This document shows, one piece after another, positions 14,687 to 22,863 of a DNA stretch of 64,000 nt (positions within the stretch are counted from its first letter, which is position 1; each line of letters opens with the position of its first letter). A program made the position numbers and the translations under genes. The notes under the pieces were generated by a model. That model made no database searches. It had not been told where the DNA came from and saw nothing but the letters and a program-made list of their open reading frames with translations. This DNA is from an uncultured Bacteroidales bacterium (GTDB lineage: Bacteria > Bacteroidota > Bacteroidia > Bacteroidales > Bacteroidaceae): the NCBI GenBank assembly GCA_902760345.1, contig CACWFY010000001.1:124001-188000 (forward strand). Reading direction: 5' to 3'.

Positions 14687-16366
14687 TTAGAATCCGATTT
14701 TCGCCTTGGGTCGTGGCATCTCGATGGGCACGATGTCTTCAGGGGTAATCAGTCGCAGTTGCTGCTTGTCTTGCGGCTGTTGTCTGACGCAGCGGGCGGC
14801 ATGCTGTATATAGATGCGTTCCAGCAGGTTGCCCACAAAGCGGGCGTTACCCCACGACTCTGGGTCGCGCACCTGATAGGCTTGCGACAGCATACCGCTG
14901 TATTTCTCCCAGGCCGTAGTGGTGAACTGGTAGTCGAAACACCTGACGCGGCGCTGGGTGATTTCCAGCAGCTCGTCGATGGTGAAGTCCTGAAACTCAA
15001 ACCTGTTGGGAAAGCGCGACTGCAGGCCCGGATTCATGTCCAGCAGCTTCAGCATCTGCGTCTTGTAGCCACACAGCACCACGGCAATGTCGCGCTGCGT
15101 TTCGTCAGCCAGGATGTTCATCAGCAGCTGAATGACCAGCTTTCCCGGGTCGTTGTCGTGCTTGCCGTTCAGCAGATACGCCTCGTCTATCATCAGCACA
15201 CCGCCCTTGGCCATTTCCAGCACCTGGCGCATAGAGCGCTCCTCGTCGCCCCACAGCGTGCCGATGAACGTTCCGCGGTCACACACCACCACGTGGCCCT
15301 TCGACAGCGCGCCAGCCTGTCGCAGCAGCGAGCCGAATATCTTGCACACCGTTGTCTTTCCCGTTCCTGGGCGTCCCAGGAATACGCTGTGCAGCGACAC
15401 CTCGTGCTGCTTGCTGTCTGGAAACGCCTCGTGCATCATCTTGTTGTAGCTGGTCAGCGCCACCAGCTCGTCCATCCTGCGCTTGATGTCAGCACACCCC
15501 ACCAGCTTCTCCAGCTCTTCGCGCGGATGGGCAATGGGCCGCAGTATCTCCACCTTCACGCTGATGTTCTGGTTCTGTTCTATCTCGCCGCTGGGAATCA
15601 GAATGTCGTCCAGGTCGTCATCCATGTCGTCGTCATCCTCGTTGTCCGTAGTGTTCTCCTCGTCGTCAGGCTCTTCTTCGTCCACCACGCTGTAGTCCTT
15701 GTTGATAAACTCGTCCAGCAGTCTGTCAAACTCATTGTCCTCCGTCTGCTCCGTCTCTTTCGGCTCTTCAGCGGGTAGGGGAGGAAAAGGCGTCTCTTCC
15801 GCCTTTTGCAGCTCCGTGTCCAGCATGGCATCGGTAGCCACGGTGAAATACAGCCTTTCCATCATCATGTCCTCGTCGTTGTTCACCTCTGCCCGCTTGT
15901 AGCGCAGACGTATCATGCTGTCTATCACCTTGATGTGCTGCTTCTCCCATGTATCCTCCATATAGTAGGCATTCGTAATCTCTGCCTCCGTCAGCAAGAA
16001 ACCATAGACCTTCAGGTCAAACTTACAGCCCTCCAGTCGCCGCTCAATGATGCGTAGCGTCTCCTTCAGCTTCCACACCATGCTCTCCTGCGGTTCAGCA
16101 CCCTTCCGGTAGATTAAGGCGTTCATGCCGTCCGACTCCTCGTACGAGCGTTTTCCCTGCTGGTTGCAGTCCACGCATACCACCACCATCGCCTCTGTGC
16201 TGACATAGAAGTACACGTCGTTCTCGTTCAGGAAGGGGGCTATCCCCCTCAGGTGGTTCGAATACACGGCATAGTTCACCGCCATAGCCCGCATGTGCTT
16301 CCAGATGCTGGCATCCGTCTGTTTCCAGAAATCGTCAATCAGTCTATTATCCATTTGCATAATCAT
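14687..16366 (-). CDS. AAA+ ATPase (CbbX/SpoVK-like) with novel N-terminal domain
   Basis: A 559-residue protein. Residues 1 to about 195 form an unrecognised alpha/beta domain. A very acidic linker follows (about 200-265, with runs of D and E), then one AAA+ module of the CbbX/SpoVK type: Walker A GRPGTGKTT, Walker B VLMIDEAYLL, sensor 1 in IAVVLCGYKTQM, an arginine-finger region LQSRFPNRFEF and a C-terminal lid. The last residues are KAKIGF, strikingly like the KGKVGFV end of the triple-AAA protein at 39609-42062. CbbX relatives remodel protein complexes. The following gene is 16 bp away. No signal peptide; cytoplasmic. The partner protein or target cannot be named from sequence. Confidence 0.85.
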   Translation of the reverse strand: MIMQMDNRLIDDFWKQTDASIWKHMRAMAVNYAVYSNHLRGIAPFLNENDVYFYVSTEAMVVVCVDCNQQGKRSYEESDGMNALIYRKGAEPQESMVWKLKETLRIIERRLEGCKFDLKVYGFLLTEAEITNAYYMEDTWEKQHIKVIDSMIRLRYKRAEVNNDEDMMMERLYFTVATDAMLDTELQKAEETPFPPLPAEEPKETEQTEDNEFDRLLDEFINKDYSVVDEEEPDDEENTTDNEDDDDMDDDLDDILIPSGEIEQNQNISVKVEILRPIAHPREELEKLVGCADIKRRMDELVALTSYNKMMHEAFPDSKQHEVSLHSVFLGRPGTGKTTVCKIFGSLLRQAGALSKGHVVVCDRGTFIGTLWGDEERSMRQVLEMAKGGVLMIDEAYLLNGKHDNDPGKLVIQLLMNILADETQRDIAVVLCGYKTQMLKLLDMNPGLQSRFPNRFEFQDFTIDELLEITQRRVRCFDYQFTTTAWEKYSGMLSQAYQVRDPESWGNARFVGNLLERIYIQHAARCVRQQPQDKQQLRLITPEDIVPIEMPRPKAKIGF

Positions 16367-16757
16367 CAGTCTAAATCACAACTATATAAAATAAGGTATA
16401 GCCCCCTCCTTTGGGGCACAAGAGTAAATAGGCATAGTGCCTTGGGCACCAGCCTACTGAGTGTCTATATAGAGTATTTTTGCGAAACTACTCTATCACA
16501 AAACCTCGACGTTTTTTGTAGCAATAAGTCAATGACCGCTTTTTTCGACAAGAAACAATCCTCCCGCCGATTCATAGAATGGGTGTCATCCTCTTCTCTG
16601 AACCGCTCGACATCGGACTGTTGTCATTGTCATTTCGTTCATTTTTTATTGCTACTTTTTTCTTTGTTTTGTGATAAACTGATGATTATCGCCTGCAAAT
16701 GTATATAAAAACTTCGTTCCCTCCAAATTTTTTCCCGACTTTTTTTGTTGTCCTCAT
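16367..16757. other. 390-bp stretch without a gene; two small hairpins
   Basis: No coding frame with support on either strand. Two short hairpins lie close to the AAA+ gene start: GCCCC/GGGGC at 16401-16417 and GTGCC/GGCAC at 16437-16449. The rest is T-rich on the plus strand and shows no clear promoter for the AAA+ operon. Confidence 0.6.
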
Positions 16758-17161
16758 CTATTTCACCACCACCTTGCGTTTTGTCTGGTCGCTCATGCGG
16801 ACAATATAAATACCCTTCTGAGGATGCTCCACCTGTTTGCCGTCCACTTTGTTTTCGTCATGATTTCGTTCAGCGGAATCTCAAATACCGTCGATTCCAC
16901 ACTACCGGCAGCAACCTGCTGGATAATCCCTTTCAGATAGTCGTAAGCCAACAGATTGTTGCCCGTCAGCCCGTCCTTGGCACTGCGGCGCAGCGAATGG
17001 CTTTGCGCATAGCCTGGCAACAGCTCGTCGAAACGTTGCTGTACATAGCTGTTCAGCAGACTTGTACTACTCTGTGCGCTGACCGTTGTCGTCAGCATCA
17101 TTCCCAGCAGCATCACGATGGCTTTCCTCATCGTCGCAGTCATATGTCTTCTCATCGTCAT
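16758..17161 (-). pseudogene. Remnant of a secreted T9SS-type protein (frameshifted, probably internally deleted)
   Basis: The frame from 17161 gives a signal peptide (MLLGMMLTTTVSAQ) and about 90 residues including LTGNNLLAYDYLKG, then runs out of frame after FEIPLNEI and stops at 16793. Reading the neighbouring frame from there gives HDENKVDGKQ, then HPQKGIYIVRMSDQTKRK and VVVK with a stop at 16758-16760, which looks like the C-terminal part of a T9SS type A sorting tail. The two pieces abut near nt 16855. The simplest reading is a large secreted protein that lost its middle and was left with a frameshift; one base error in a small intact gene is the alternative. It has its own -7 box at 17198-17206. 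Confidence 0.6.
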
Positions 17162-17194
17162 ATACCTTATCTTCTATATTTATAGTCGTTCCAG

Positions 17195-17301
17195 TGTGCA
17201 AATATAGCAAATAATCTGCAAAACTGCAAATATATCGCCATTTTTGTTCAAAATTTCCTTGCCAACCATTTGTATAATTTGAAAAAACTTCGTAAATTTG
17301 C
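17195..17301. repeat. Divergent promoter element, copy A
   Basis: About 107 bp carrying a minus-strand TATATTTGC (17198-17206) and a plus-strand promoter (TTTG 17269-17272, TAAATTTGC 17293-17301). The sequence around GCAAATATAGCAAATAAT and ATATATCG resembles copies B (19621-19726) and C (27351-27454); this copy is the most diverged. Confidence 0.5.
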
Positions 17302-17305
17302 AACG

Positions 17306-17575
17306 ATGAAAACAAAACACGTACAATACCAGACACACGGCACCTGTTCACAGCTCATAGACGTGACGGCCGACGAGAACAACATCATCCAGCAGGTCTT
17401 CTTCCTCGGCGGATGCAGTGGCAACCTTCAGGGCATCAGCCAGTTGGTGTGCGGACAGCACATCGACGATGTCATCCCTCGCCTCAACGGCATACGCTGT
17501 GGCAGCAAGTCCACCTCCTGTCCCGACCAGCTCTGCAGGGCACTGGAGCAGCTGAAGACGGCACCCGTAGACTAG
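17306..17575 (+). CDS. TSCPD domain protein (TIGR03905 type)
   Basis: An 89-residue protein of the short TSCPD family, related to the C-terminal domain of vitamin B12-dependent ribonucleotide reductases. Conserved Cys-containing strings are YQTHGTCSQLIDV, FFLGGCSGNLQG, IRCGSKSTSCPDQL. Function of the stand-alone form is not established. The start is the ATG at 17306, only 4 nt after the -7 box, so the message may be leaderless; a TTG-type start at 17270 would lie inside the promoter. Convergent with the AT-rich membrane gene that follows, with a 4-bp overlap at the stops. Confidence 0.85.
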   Translation: MKTKHVQYQTHGTCSQLIDVTADENNIIQQVFFLGGCSGNLQGISQLVCGQHIDDVIPRLNGIRCGSKSTSCPDQLCRALEQLKTAPVD

Positions 17576-18312
17576 TTTTTGTCAATTGTATGTACTGAAG
17601 GTAATATAGAAATAAAACGAGCCAAGCAAACAATATTCATAAAAATGCCAATGACCGATTCTATATTTGCTACCATAGCTATTTTCCAATTAATATATTC
17701 ATTGGGATCTGAAATATTAGCCAACGTCATTATACTCCTTGTCAATACGTGCTTCCCCATAATATCTTCATTGTCTAAGCGAAGAACAACAATATAGATG
17801 ACAGAGAACCATATGATATATTCCGCTATATTACAGAAGAGCAATATAATCATCCTTGTAGCCGACTTTATTTTATAATTTTCTACTCCAGCCTTTAGCG
17901 GATCGAAAAGCAATACATTAACATGATATACAAATATTTCGAAGGATCTAAGCATAGCATAGCCCAGTATAACATATCCCAACCACAAGTATGGTGTATA
18001 TATCATAATTAAGCTACATAAAACACCCAAAAGCAAGTGTGCAGTCACCCAGATTTCAGAAAACAAATATTTCGTCGTAAATGGCCTGTTTGACTTCCAG
18101 GCATTATCCATATCTTCTTTTGAAGCATCAGGGTGAGCATGCTTGAATTTTTTCTTCCACAACGAACTTGAGATATTTCTTATTTGTTGAAACAGAGAAA
18201 CCTGCCTAAGTGCGTCAAATAAATGGTATACAGTCCATAATACAAAGCCATCATCAATGCCAACACGAGGCAGACCATCAGTTTTCTTGTCTTTTTCTCT
18301 GATAGTATTCAT
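17572..18312 (-). CDS. Membrane protein with possible channel-like C-terminal pair of helices
   Basis: A 246-residue integral membrane protein, AT-rich and unlike its GC-richer neighbours. After a charged N-terminus there are about four hydrophobic segments: EIWVTAHLLLGVLCSLIMIY, YVILGYAMLRSFEIFVYHV, MIILLFCNIAEYIIWFSVIY and MVANIESVIGIFMNIVCLAR. The last segment, preceded by SIMTLANISDP, resembles the pore-exit helix of two-helix K+ channel domains (ESLIGIFL-type), but no TVGYG selectivity filter is present. ATG at 18312 is preferred over a GTG at 18363; it overlaps the upstream gene by 35 bp, so expression is probably coupled. An effector role is possible but inferred. Confidence 0.65.
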   Translation of the reverse strand: MNTIREKDKKTDGLPRVGIDDGFVLWTVYHLFDALRQVSLFQQIRNISSSLWKKKFKHAHPDASKEDMDNAWKSNRPFTTKYLFSEIWVTAHLLLGVLCSLIMIYTPYLWLGYVILGYAMLRSFEIFVYHVNVLLFDPLKAGVENYKIKSATRMIILLFCNIAEYIIWFSVIYIVVLRLDNEDIMGKHVLTRSIMTLANISDPNEYINWKIAMVANIESVIGIFMNIVCLARFISILPSVHTIDKN

Positions 18313-19591
18313 TAACCCGTTGTACCCATTCAAGAATTTCTGGGGTGTTTTTATTGATTCCACTAGAGAATGGCAAGCAAATAAGGTTCTTGTCTGAACG
18401 TGAAATCATTTCATCAAACATTCCATTACGTTGCAAGTCCTGATCGTAAATAATTAAGCATGGCATTTGCTTTCCATTGGCAAGGGCTGTTTCTATGTGA
18501 AGCCAAGGAGATGCATAGTTCTTGTCTTTTATGACTTGATGATCGTTTCCAACTACATTCTGATGGATTACACCACTTTCCACTTTCAAATACTCGAATG
18601 CAAAAATAACGCAACCATAGCATCTCTGAAGTTTGGTCTCTATATCAATTAACTGTGAGACAGGCCTGTATTGTGAACGTTCTATTGAACGTAGCTTAAA
18701 GTTGTCGTATCCGCCTATAATACTTTGGATTGCCTCATAATGAAGAGTCTGCTGAGAGTCCATTGCACCTAGTTTGCTGACAAAAATATTAATATCACCC
18801 TTATGTGGATTATACTTGTTACCTAGCGACCTGTCGTAATGGAATACTCCTTTAGCATCTAAGAAATCACTAATACTGTATTTTTCTATTTTGACATCTC
18901 CGTTAATGGTCTCTTTCACTTTGACCTTTGCTAAATCCAGCCCTATTGCTCCATCAAACATGGCACCTTCCAAATCACAATTTTCATCAAATTCCACGTG
19001 TTTGATATTACTGCAAGTGAAATTTGCGTCTCTTAATATGCAATTCCTGAATTTTGTCGACGGCATTATCGCACAATAGAAGATTGCACCAGTTGCATCC
19101 ACACTGTTAATGCTACACTCCTGAAGGACAGCGTAATAGAAATCTGCCTTCTTCAATGACAGACGATTGTATCTATATTTTTCTTTTTTAGTGATTTCAT
19201 AATCTATCCAACTTTGGGGTTTAATAAGAGCTCCTAACATGTTAACGAATTGCATATCCTGACCTTTTAAGTCTTCTGCATAGGAAAATCCGTCTGCTAG
19301 CGTTTTTTGTAAAGTTGTGGGAATAGAATCACGTAGTAGCACCACCATCAGGTTCTTTGCTTCCCTTTTGAAGTCGCGCCCTAAGACATGTCTGCGTTTA
19401 TGTCTCAGGAAAGTCCGTAGTAGTATTGCTGCCGTATTTTGCTCCATAGGGTTGCTTGAATGGAGAGATCTCGCACATCTGTTAAACAAATTCGCATTTT
19501 GAATCTGTTGCTGTATCATATAGACGACCAACGATATGAGAATCGTTATAATCGAGATGCTTAGAGTTACTATTGCTATTGCCGTGTCCAT
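18278..19591 (-). CDS. Membrane-anchored pentapeptide-repeat protein with TIR/SLOG-like C-terminal domain
   Basis: A 437-residue protein. A single N-terminal membrane helix (IAIVTLSISIITILISLVVY) is followed by a helical segment, then pentapeptide-like repeats (about residues 145-225: LKKADFYYAVLQECS, ATGAIFYCAIM, LRDANFTCSNIKH, LEGAMFDGAIGLDL). The C-terminal ~180 residues form an alpha/beta domain beginning INIFVSKLGA and containing CYGCVIFAFEY and SPWLHIETALANGKQMPCLIIY. This layout (first strand, C-G-VI strand, conserved W..E helix) is reminiscent of TIR-like nucleotide-binding domains but I cannot assign a named family. Start at 19591 because the longer frame contains the promoter. It overlaps the downstream channel-like gene, suggesting a two-gene sensor/effector unit. 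Confidence 0.7.
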   Translation of the reverse strand: MDTAIAIVTLSISIITILISLVVYMIQQQIQNANLFNRCARSLHSSNPMEQNTAAILLRTFLRHKRRHVLGRDFKREAKNLMVVLLRDSIPTTLQKTLADGFSYAEDLKGQDMQFVNMLGALIKPQSWIDYEITKKEKYRYNRLSLKKADFYYAVLQECSINSVDATGAIFYCAIMPSTKFRNCILRDANFTCSNIKHVEFDENCDLEGAMFDGAIGLDLAKVKVKETINGDVKIEKYSISDFLDAKGVFHYDRSLGNKYNPHKGDINIFVSKLGAMDSQQTLHYEAIQSIIGGYDNFKLRSIERSQYRPVSQLIDIETKLQRCYGCVIFAFEYLKVESGVIHQNVVGNDHQVIKDKNYASPWLHIETALANGKQMPCLIIYDQDLQRNGMFDEMISRSDKNLICLPFSSGINKNTPEILEWVQRVNEYYQRKRQEN

Positions 19592-19620
19592 ATTTCGTAA
19601 TTTATTTATAGTGGTTCTAG

Positions 19621-19735
19621 ACTGCAAATATAGCAATAATATCGCAAAGTGACAAATATATCGGCATTTATGTCGAAAAAAATCTCTTTAACCACTTGTG
19701 TTGTCGAGATTTTTTCTTACCTTTGCAGAAACCTA
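19621..19735. repeat. Divergent promoter element, copy B
   Basis: Contains minus-strand TATATTTGC (19624-19632) and plus-strand TTG 19696-19698 / TACCTTTGC 19718-19726. The last 30 bp (GTTGTCGAGATTTTTTCTTA then CCTTTGCAGAAACCTA) is nearly identical to copy C at 27430-27463. Confidence 0.65.
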
Positions 19736-19776
19736 AAAGTAAGACTATTTTAAAATACTAGATAAAACATATTGTT

Positions 19777-20379
19777 ATGAGTGACTTCTTATTAGCTTCA
19801 ATGTTTGGTGCCCTCAGGGCCGAAGATGCCTTTTGGTGGTTCTTCATCATTGCCGTAGGATGTTATGTGGCATTCAGCGCATTGGCCGAGGAGAGCCCGT
19901 GGGTGGCATTTGCTGCCAGTCTTGCTTCTGCTGTTACCATCATCCTTTATTCGCGCCTTTATGGCGACAAGTACTGGTTCTTGGAGTGGGGGGATGGTGA
20001 GCACTGGTTGCGATGGATAGTAGGGTTTATTCTTACCATCGCCTTCCTCTCGTTTTCTTTCAGGACTGCCTGGGAACATTTGAAGCTGATTGGAGAGTTG
20101 TTCTCGTACCCGTTGCTGGGCATTGTTGGCGTGGTCACAGGACTGGCTTGGCTTGCTGCAGCTTTGTATATGTTGGGTTCTCTGATATCAGATCATCCTG
20201 TTGCCTTCTTCCTGATACTCATTGGAGCCTGCGGAGGCAGTGGTTCTGCCCATGTCCCCACCATCTATGTCGAAGGTGAAGGCCACATTACTGGGCACGG
20301 CTATAATGGTGGCGACCGTTTCCATGGGGATAATGGCAATGAATACAGATACGACGGCTCTGACTGGCATAGGGATTAG
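19777..20379 (+). CDS. Multi-helix membrane protein with Gly/His/Asp-rich tail
   Basis: A 200-residue protein not recognised as a known family. About five hydrophobic segments occupy residues 15-150 (AFWWFFIIAVGCYVAFSAL, VAFAASLASAVTIILY, WIVGFILTIAFLSFSF, LLGIVGVVTGLAWLAAAL, VAFFLILIGACGG). The C-terminal 45 residues are soluble and rich in Gly, His, Asp and Tyr (HITGHGYNGGDRFHGDNGNE), which could bind metal. Transcribed from copy B of the divergent promoter element. Followed after 64 bp by the first of three paralogous membrane genes. Confidence 0.7.
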   Translation: MSDFLLASMFGALRAEDAFWWFFIIAVGCYVAFSALAEESPWVAFAASLASAVTIILYSRLYGDKYWFLEWGDGEHWLRWIVGFILTIAFLSFSFRTAWEHLKLIGELFSYPLLGIVGVVTGLAWLAAALYMLGSLISDHPVAFFLILIGACGGSGSAHVPTIYVEGEGHITGHGYNGGDRFHGDNGNEYRYDGSDWHRD

Positions 20380-20443
20380 GTTCATTTAAACGATTTGAAA
20401 AGATATCGAAAGAATTACCAATGTTATTGCATTACCATAATTA

Positions 20444-21604
20444 ATGAATTACTTTCAGAATCTGTATTCCCTGTTGTTGGGTATTATTCATGCCAGAGTT
20501 AAAGGTGGTAGAGTTAAACGATTTGTAATCTTTTGTCTGTCTTTGGCCGTTGTTGTCGGATCAGTATGGTTAATGTATAGGTGGTCTTTTATTCACACAT
20601 CAAAACATGTAGTTTATTTATCCCATCCGATAACAGTTGACACAGCGTCAAATCACGCTATGAAGGTCGGACTTGAAATCAGAACGACCGAGGGGTATAC
20701 ATTAAAAAACAGGGATAGTGATCCTTATGTCTATGAACATTCCGTAAGGCTGATGCCTTCGCGTCTGGATCATGGCAAGAAGGTACCACTTCCTTTTCAT
20801 AATGACATCAAAAGTCTCAACTACTATTTACAGGACAGCATTATTATTAGTGGTGATTCACTGTCTTCAAAGTTTTTCCCTATAAGCGAACCTGGGAATT
20901 TGCTAGTCCTCGGACATTATTACAATTGTGACTATACAGAGATTCAAAAAGGCGAGCCCTTTCGCTGTCTTATACAAGAGGATATTGACAAAGAACACAA
21001 AGGGCGTTATGGTGCATTGCACACTTTCGTCATAGAGAATGATCCGTATTGCTTAAAATTACCCTTGGGTGAGAAACTTCATAAAAAGCTGTCAGACGGC
21101 CATGTAAGTTTTTCTGGAGACTTTAACGTCGATTGGTATTATATTGTATTCCCAGCCAACGATGAAGTGTCAGTTTTTACTAAGACGTCAAAATCTACGC
21201 AACTAAACACCTGGACAAAAGGCCTGTTTAAATTGCATGACATATCTAGACACTATTATGAATTCTGCATATTAACGCAATGTATCGATGAGGTTGAACT
21301 GACGTTCAAAGCGAATGAGATGATGGAAATTTCACATCCGTTTGCGAATGCTAAACTCGAAGATAATGCTATCAGTGTAAAAATAAGTGGAGAATGCTAT
21401 TCCGATCAGGCTGGGCTAAGTGGAAGCCAAATGATTAGGTTTTACACTAAGAACTTAGAATCGGAAAATGCTCAGCTCGTCCGAATGTTTCTTCTGATGA
21501 CGCTTTGTTCTTTTGCATTAGGCTTCTTCCTGAAGACGCTTTCTGAGTATTTATGGATTATGGTCAGAAAAATACAAAAAAGGGAAATCAATGAAAATCG
21601 TTAA
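20444..21604 (+). CDS. Bitopic membrane protein, paralogue 1 of an unrecognised family
   Basis: A 386-residue protein with an N-terminal membrane helix (FVIFCLSLAVVVGSVWLMY), a large extracytoplasmic domain beginning VVYLSHPITV, and a C-terminal signature before a second helix: IRFYTKNLESENAQLVRMFL then LLMTLCSFALGFFL. The same ending occurs in the next two genes (LSFWVKYVSSEKLQWFRLFL; EFYTKNLVSKNLQDIRLFLL), so the three are tandem paralogues. No enzyme motif seen. Basic cytoplasmic end. AT-rich compared with core genes. It overlaps the next gene by 14 bp, so they are co-transcribed. Confidence 0.75.
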   Translation: MNYFQNLYSLLLGIIHARVKGGRVKRFVIFCLSLAVVVGSVWLMYRWSFIHTSKHVVYLSHPITVDTASNHAMKVGLEIRTTEGYTLKNRDSDPYVYEHSVRLMPSRLDHGKKVPLPFHNDIKSLNYYLQDSIIISGDSLSSKFFPISEPGNLLVLGHYYNCDYTEIQKGEPFRCLIQEDIDKEHKGRYGALHTFVIENDPYCLKLPLGEKLHKKLSDGHVSFSGDFNVDWYYIVFPANDEVSVFTKTSKSTQLNTWTKGLFKLHDISRHYYEFCILTQCIDEVELTFKANEMMEISHPFANAKLEDNAISVKISGECYSDQAGLSGSQMIRFYTKNLESENAQLVRMFLLMTLCSFALGFFLKTLSEYLWIMVRKIQKREINENR

Positions 21605-22724
21605 GACACTGCTATGTTGCATAGGCTGTTTTGCTATGGCAGGTATCCTGTCCTATATCCTTTTGCTTTGCCTCAAGGTCAAGTCTCACCACCATTATCT
21701 TTTTGTCTCACACCCTGTGGCTACTCTAGAAAACAGGAATAGCTTAAAAGCTGGGATTTGCTACTATTTGACTAATATAGGGGGGGACTGTGAGATGTCA
21801 TATAAGTTTGTCTCTGACAACAGTCCACACAGGGACAGTGTGCTCGCACCGCTATATTACAATATGGAAGATGTCACGCGCTTATCTGGTCTGTCACTTA
21901 ATGAAATTGCCGGTTATGCGTTGAGAGCGGGTGTTCCTGTAGACTCCTTGACAAATCTGTATGCTGTGGTCAATTTGGAAACGGCAAGCAGTCCAGACAT
22001 TAAATACAGCGAAGACATCACCCCAAGGCAGAAAAGCATATTCGTCCATCGTGAATTTCTGATGGGAGATAATGATTTCAGGATCACCCATGCCTATCTT
22101 GTTGAGAATGTACTGAAATGTGCTATTGAACAAGAGAAGCAATATCATAGCAACAGCATTTTTTTCTATGGCAACCAACGACTTGTCAACAAGTCTTATT
22201 ACGTGCTTACGTCACCAGGTAAAGAGGTTGAGTTAGAATCGAAACACTCTGCACAAGGCGTAATGAAGTGGATTTCTAAGTTTTTTGAGCCCTGTGACAT
22301 AACTCGTGAAAGGCATAGTTTTATCATCCATTCAGAAGCCATTGATACAATGTCACTGACTCTCCGCTTTGACGAGAAGGTAGAATTATCGCCTCAAAAC
22401 CGTGAGCCTTCGGCCGAGAGTTATCAGGCATTATATTTTGACGATATTACCACTTATGGCGAAGCGACTTATTCTTCAGATAATAAGTATTTGTATAGTA
22501 ACGTTGGTCGCCGAAATGCAGATTTCCATCTTTCCTACTATCGGCAAAAAGGACATGAAAACAGTCTTTCTTTTTGGGTAAAATACGTATCCTCTGAGAA
22601 ACTTCAGTGGTTCAGACTGTTTTTACTTACTACATTACTTGGCTTCTTCCTTACGGAATCTTTGTTGTCCATAGTAAAACTGGCAGGCGTGCTTTTCAAG
22701 TCAGTAAAACATACAAACAAATAG
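21591..22724 (+). CDS. Bitopic membrane protein, paralogue 2
   Basis: A 377-residue paralogue of the preceding protein. Membrane helix near the N-terminus (IGCFAMAGILSYILLLCLKV), then YLFVSHPVATLENRNSLKAG, which aligns with YLSHPITVDTASNHAMKVG of paralogue 1. The extracytoplasmic domain is about 290 residues and the C-terminal helix follows the shared motif SSEKLQWFRLFLLTTLLGFF. No known family recognised and no catalytic motif evident. The 14-bp overlap with the upstream gene indicates coupling. Confidence 0.75.
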   Translation: MKIVKTLLCCIGCFAMAGILSYILLLCLKVKSHHHYLFVSHPVATLENRNSLKAGICYYLTNIGGDCEMSYKFVSDNSPHRDSVLAPLYYNMEDVTRLSGLSLNEIAGYALRAGVPVDSLTNLYAVVNLETASSPDIKYSEDITPRQKSIFVHREFLMGDNDFRITHAYLVENVLKCAIEQEKQYHSNSIFFYGNQRLVNKSYYVLTSPGKEVELESKHSAQGVMKWISKFFEPCDITRERHSFIIHSEAIDTMSLTLRFDEKVELSPQNREPSAESYQALYFDDITTYGEATYSSDNKYLYSNVGRRNADFHLSYYRQKGHENSLSFWVKYVSSEKLQWFRLFLLTTLLGFFLTESLLSIVKLAGVLFKSVKHTNK

Positions 22725-22730
22725 CAATCT

Positions 22731-22824
22731 ATGAAATACGAAGGCGTCATAAAAAAGAAAAGCATAGAGGTGGCATACACTCTGGTCATTTCAGTATGTT
22801 TATTGGTCGCTATCTTTAAGCAAT
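22731..22824 (+). pseudogene. N-terminal piece of paralogue 3, out of frame with the rest
   Basis: ATG at 22731, 7 bp after paralogue 2, opens a 31-codon frame (MKYEGVIKKKSIEVAYTL, then VISVCLLVAIFKQ and stop) that has the charged-then-hydrophobic pattern of the other paralogues' N-termini. The continuation, SLSNEVPVHITDLRNGEMKD, lies one frame over and is open from 22768 but has no start before 22864. One base change in 22768-22824 would join them. Confidence 0.6.
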
Positions 22825-22863
22825 GAAGTCCCTGTCCATATTACTGATTTAAGAAATGGAGAA

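Noticed and set aside
14633-15778. 381-codon plus-strand frame opposite the AAA+ gene
   Set aside because: Antisense to a gene with intact Walker motifs; the translation is low-complexity and has no family pattern.
16475-16483. Plus-strand TATTTTTGC as a promoter
   Set aside because: No coding frame or terminator follows in a useful distance, and the sequence is AT-rich enough for a chance match.
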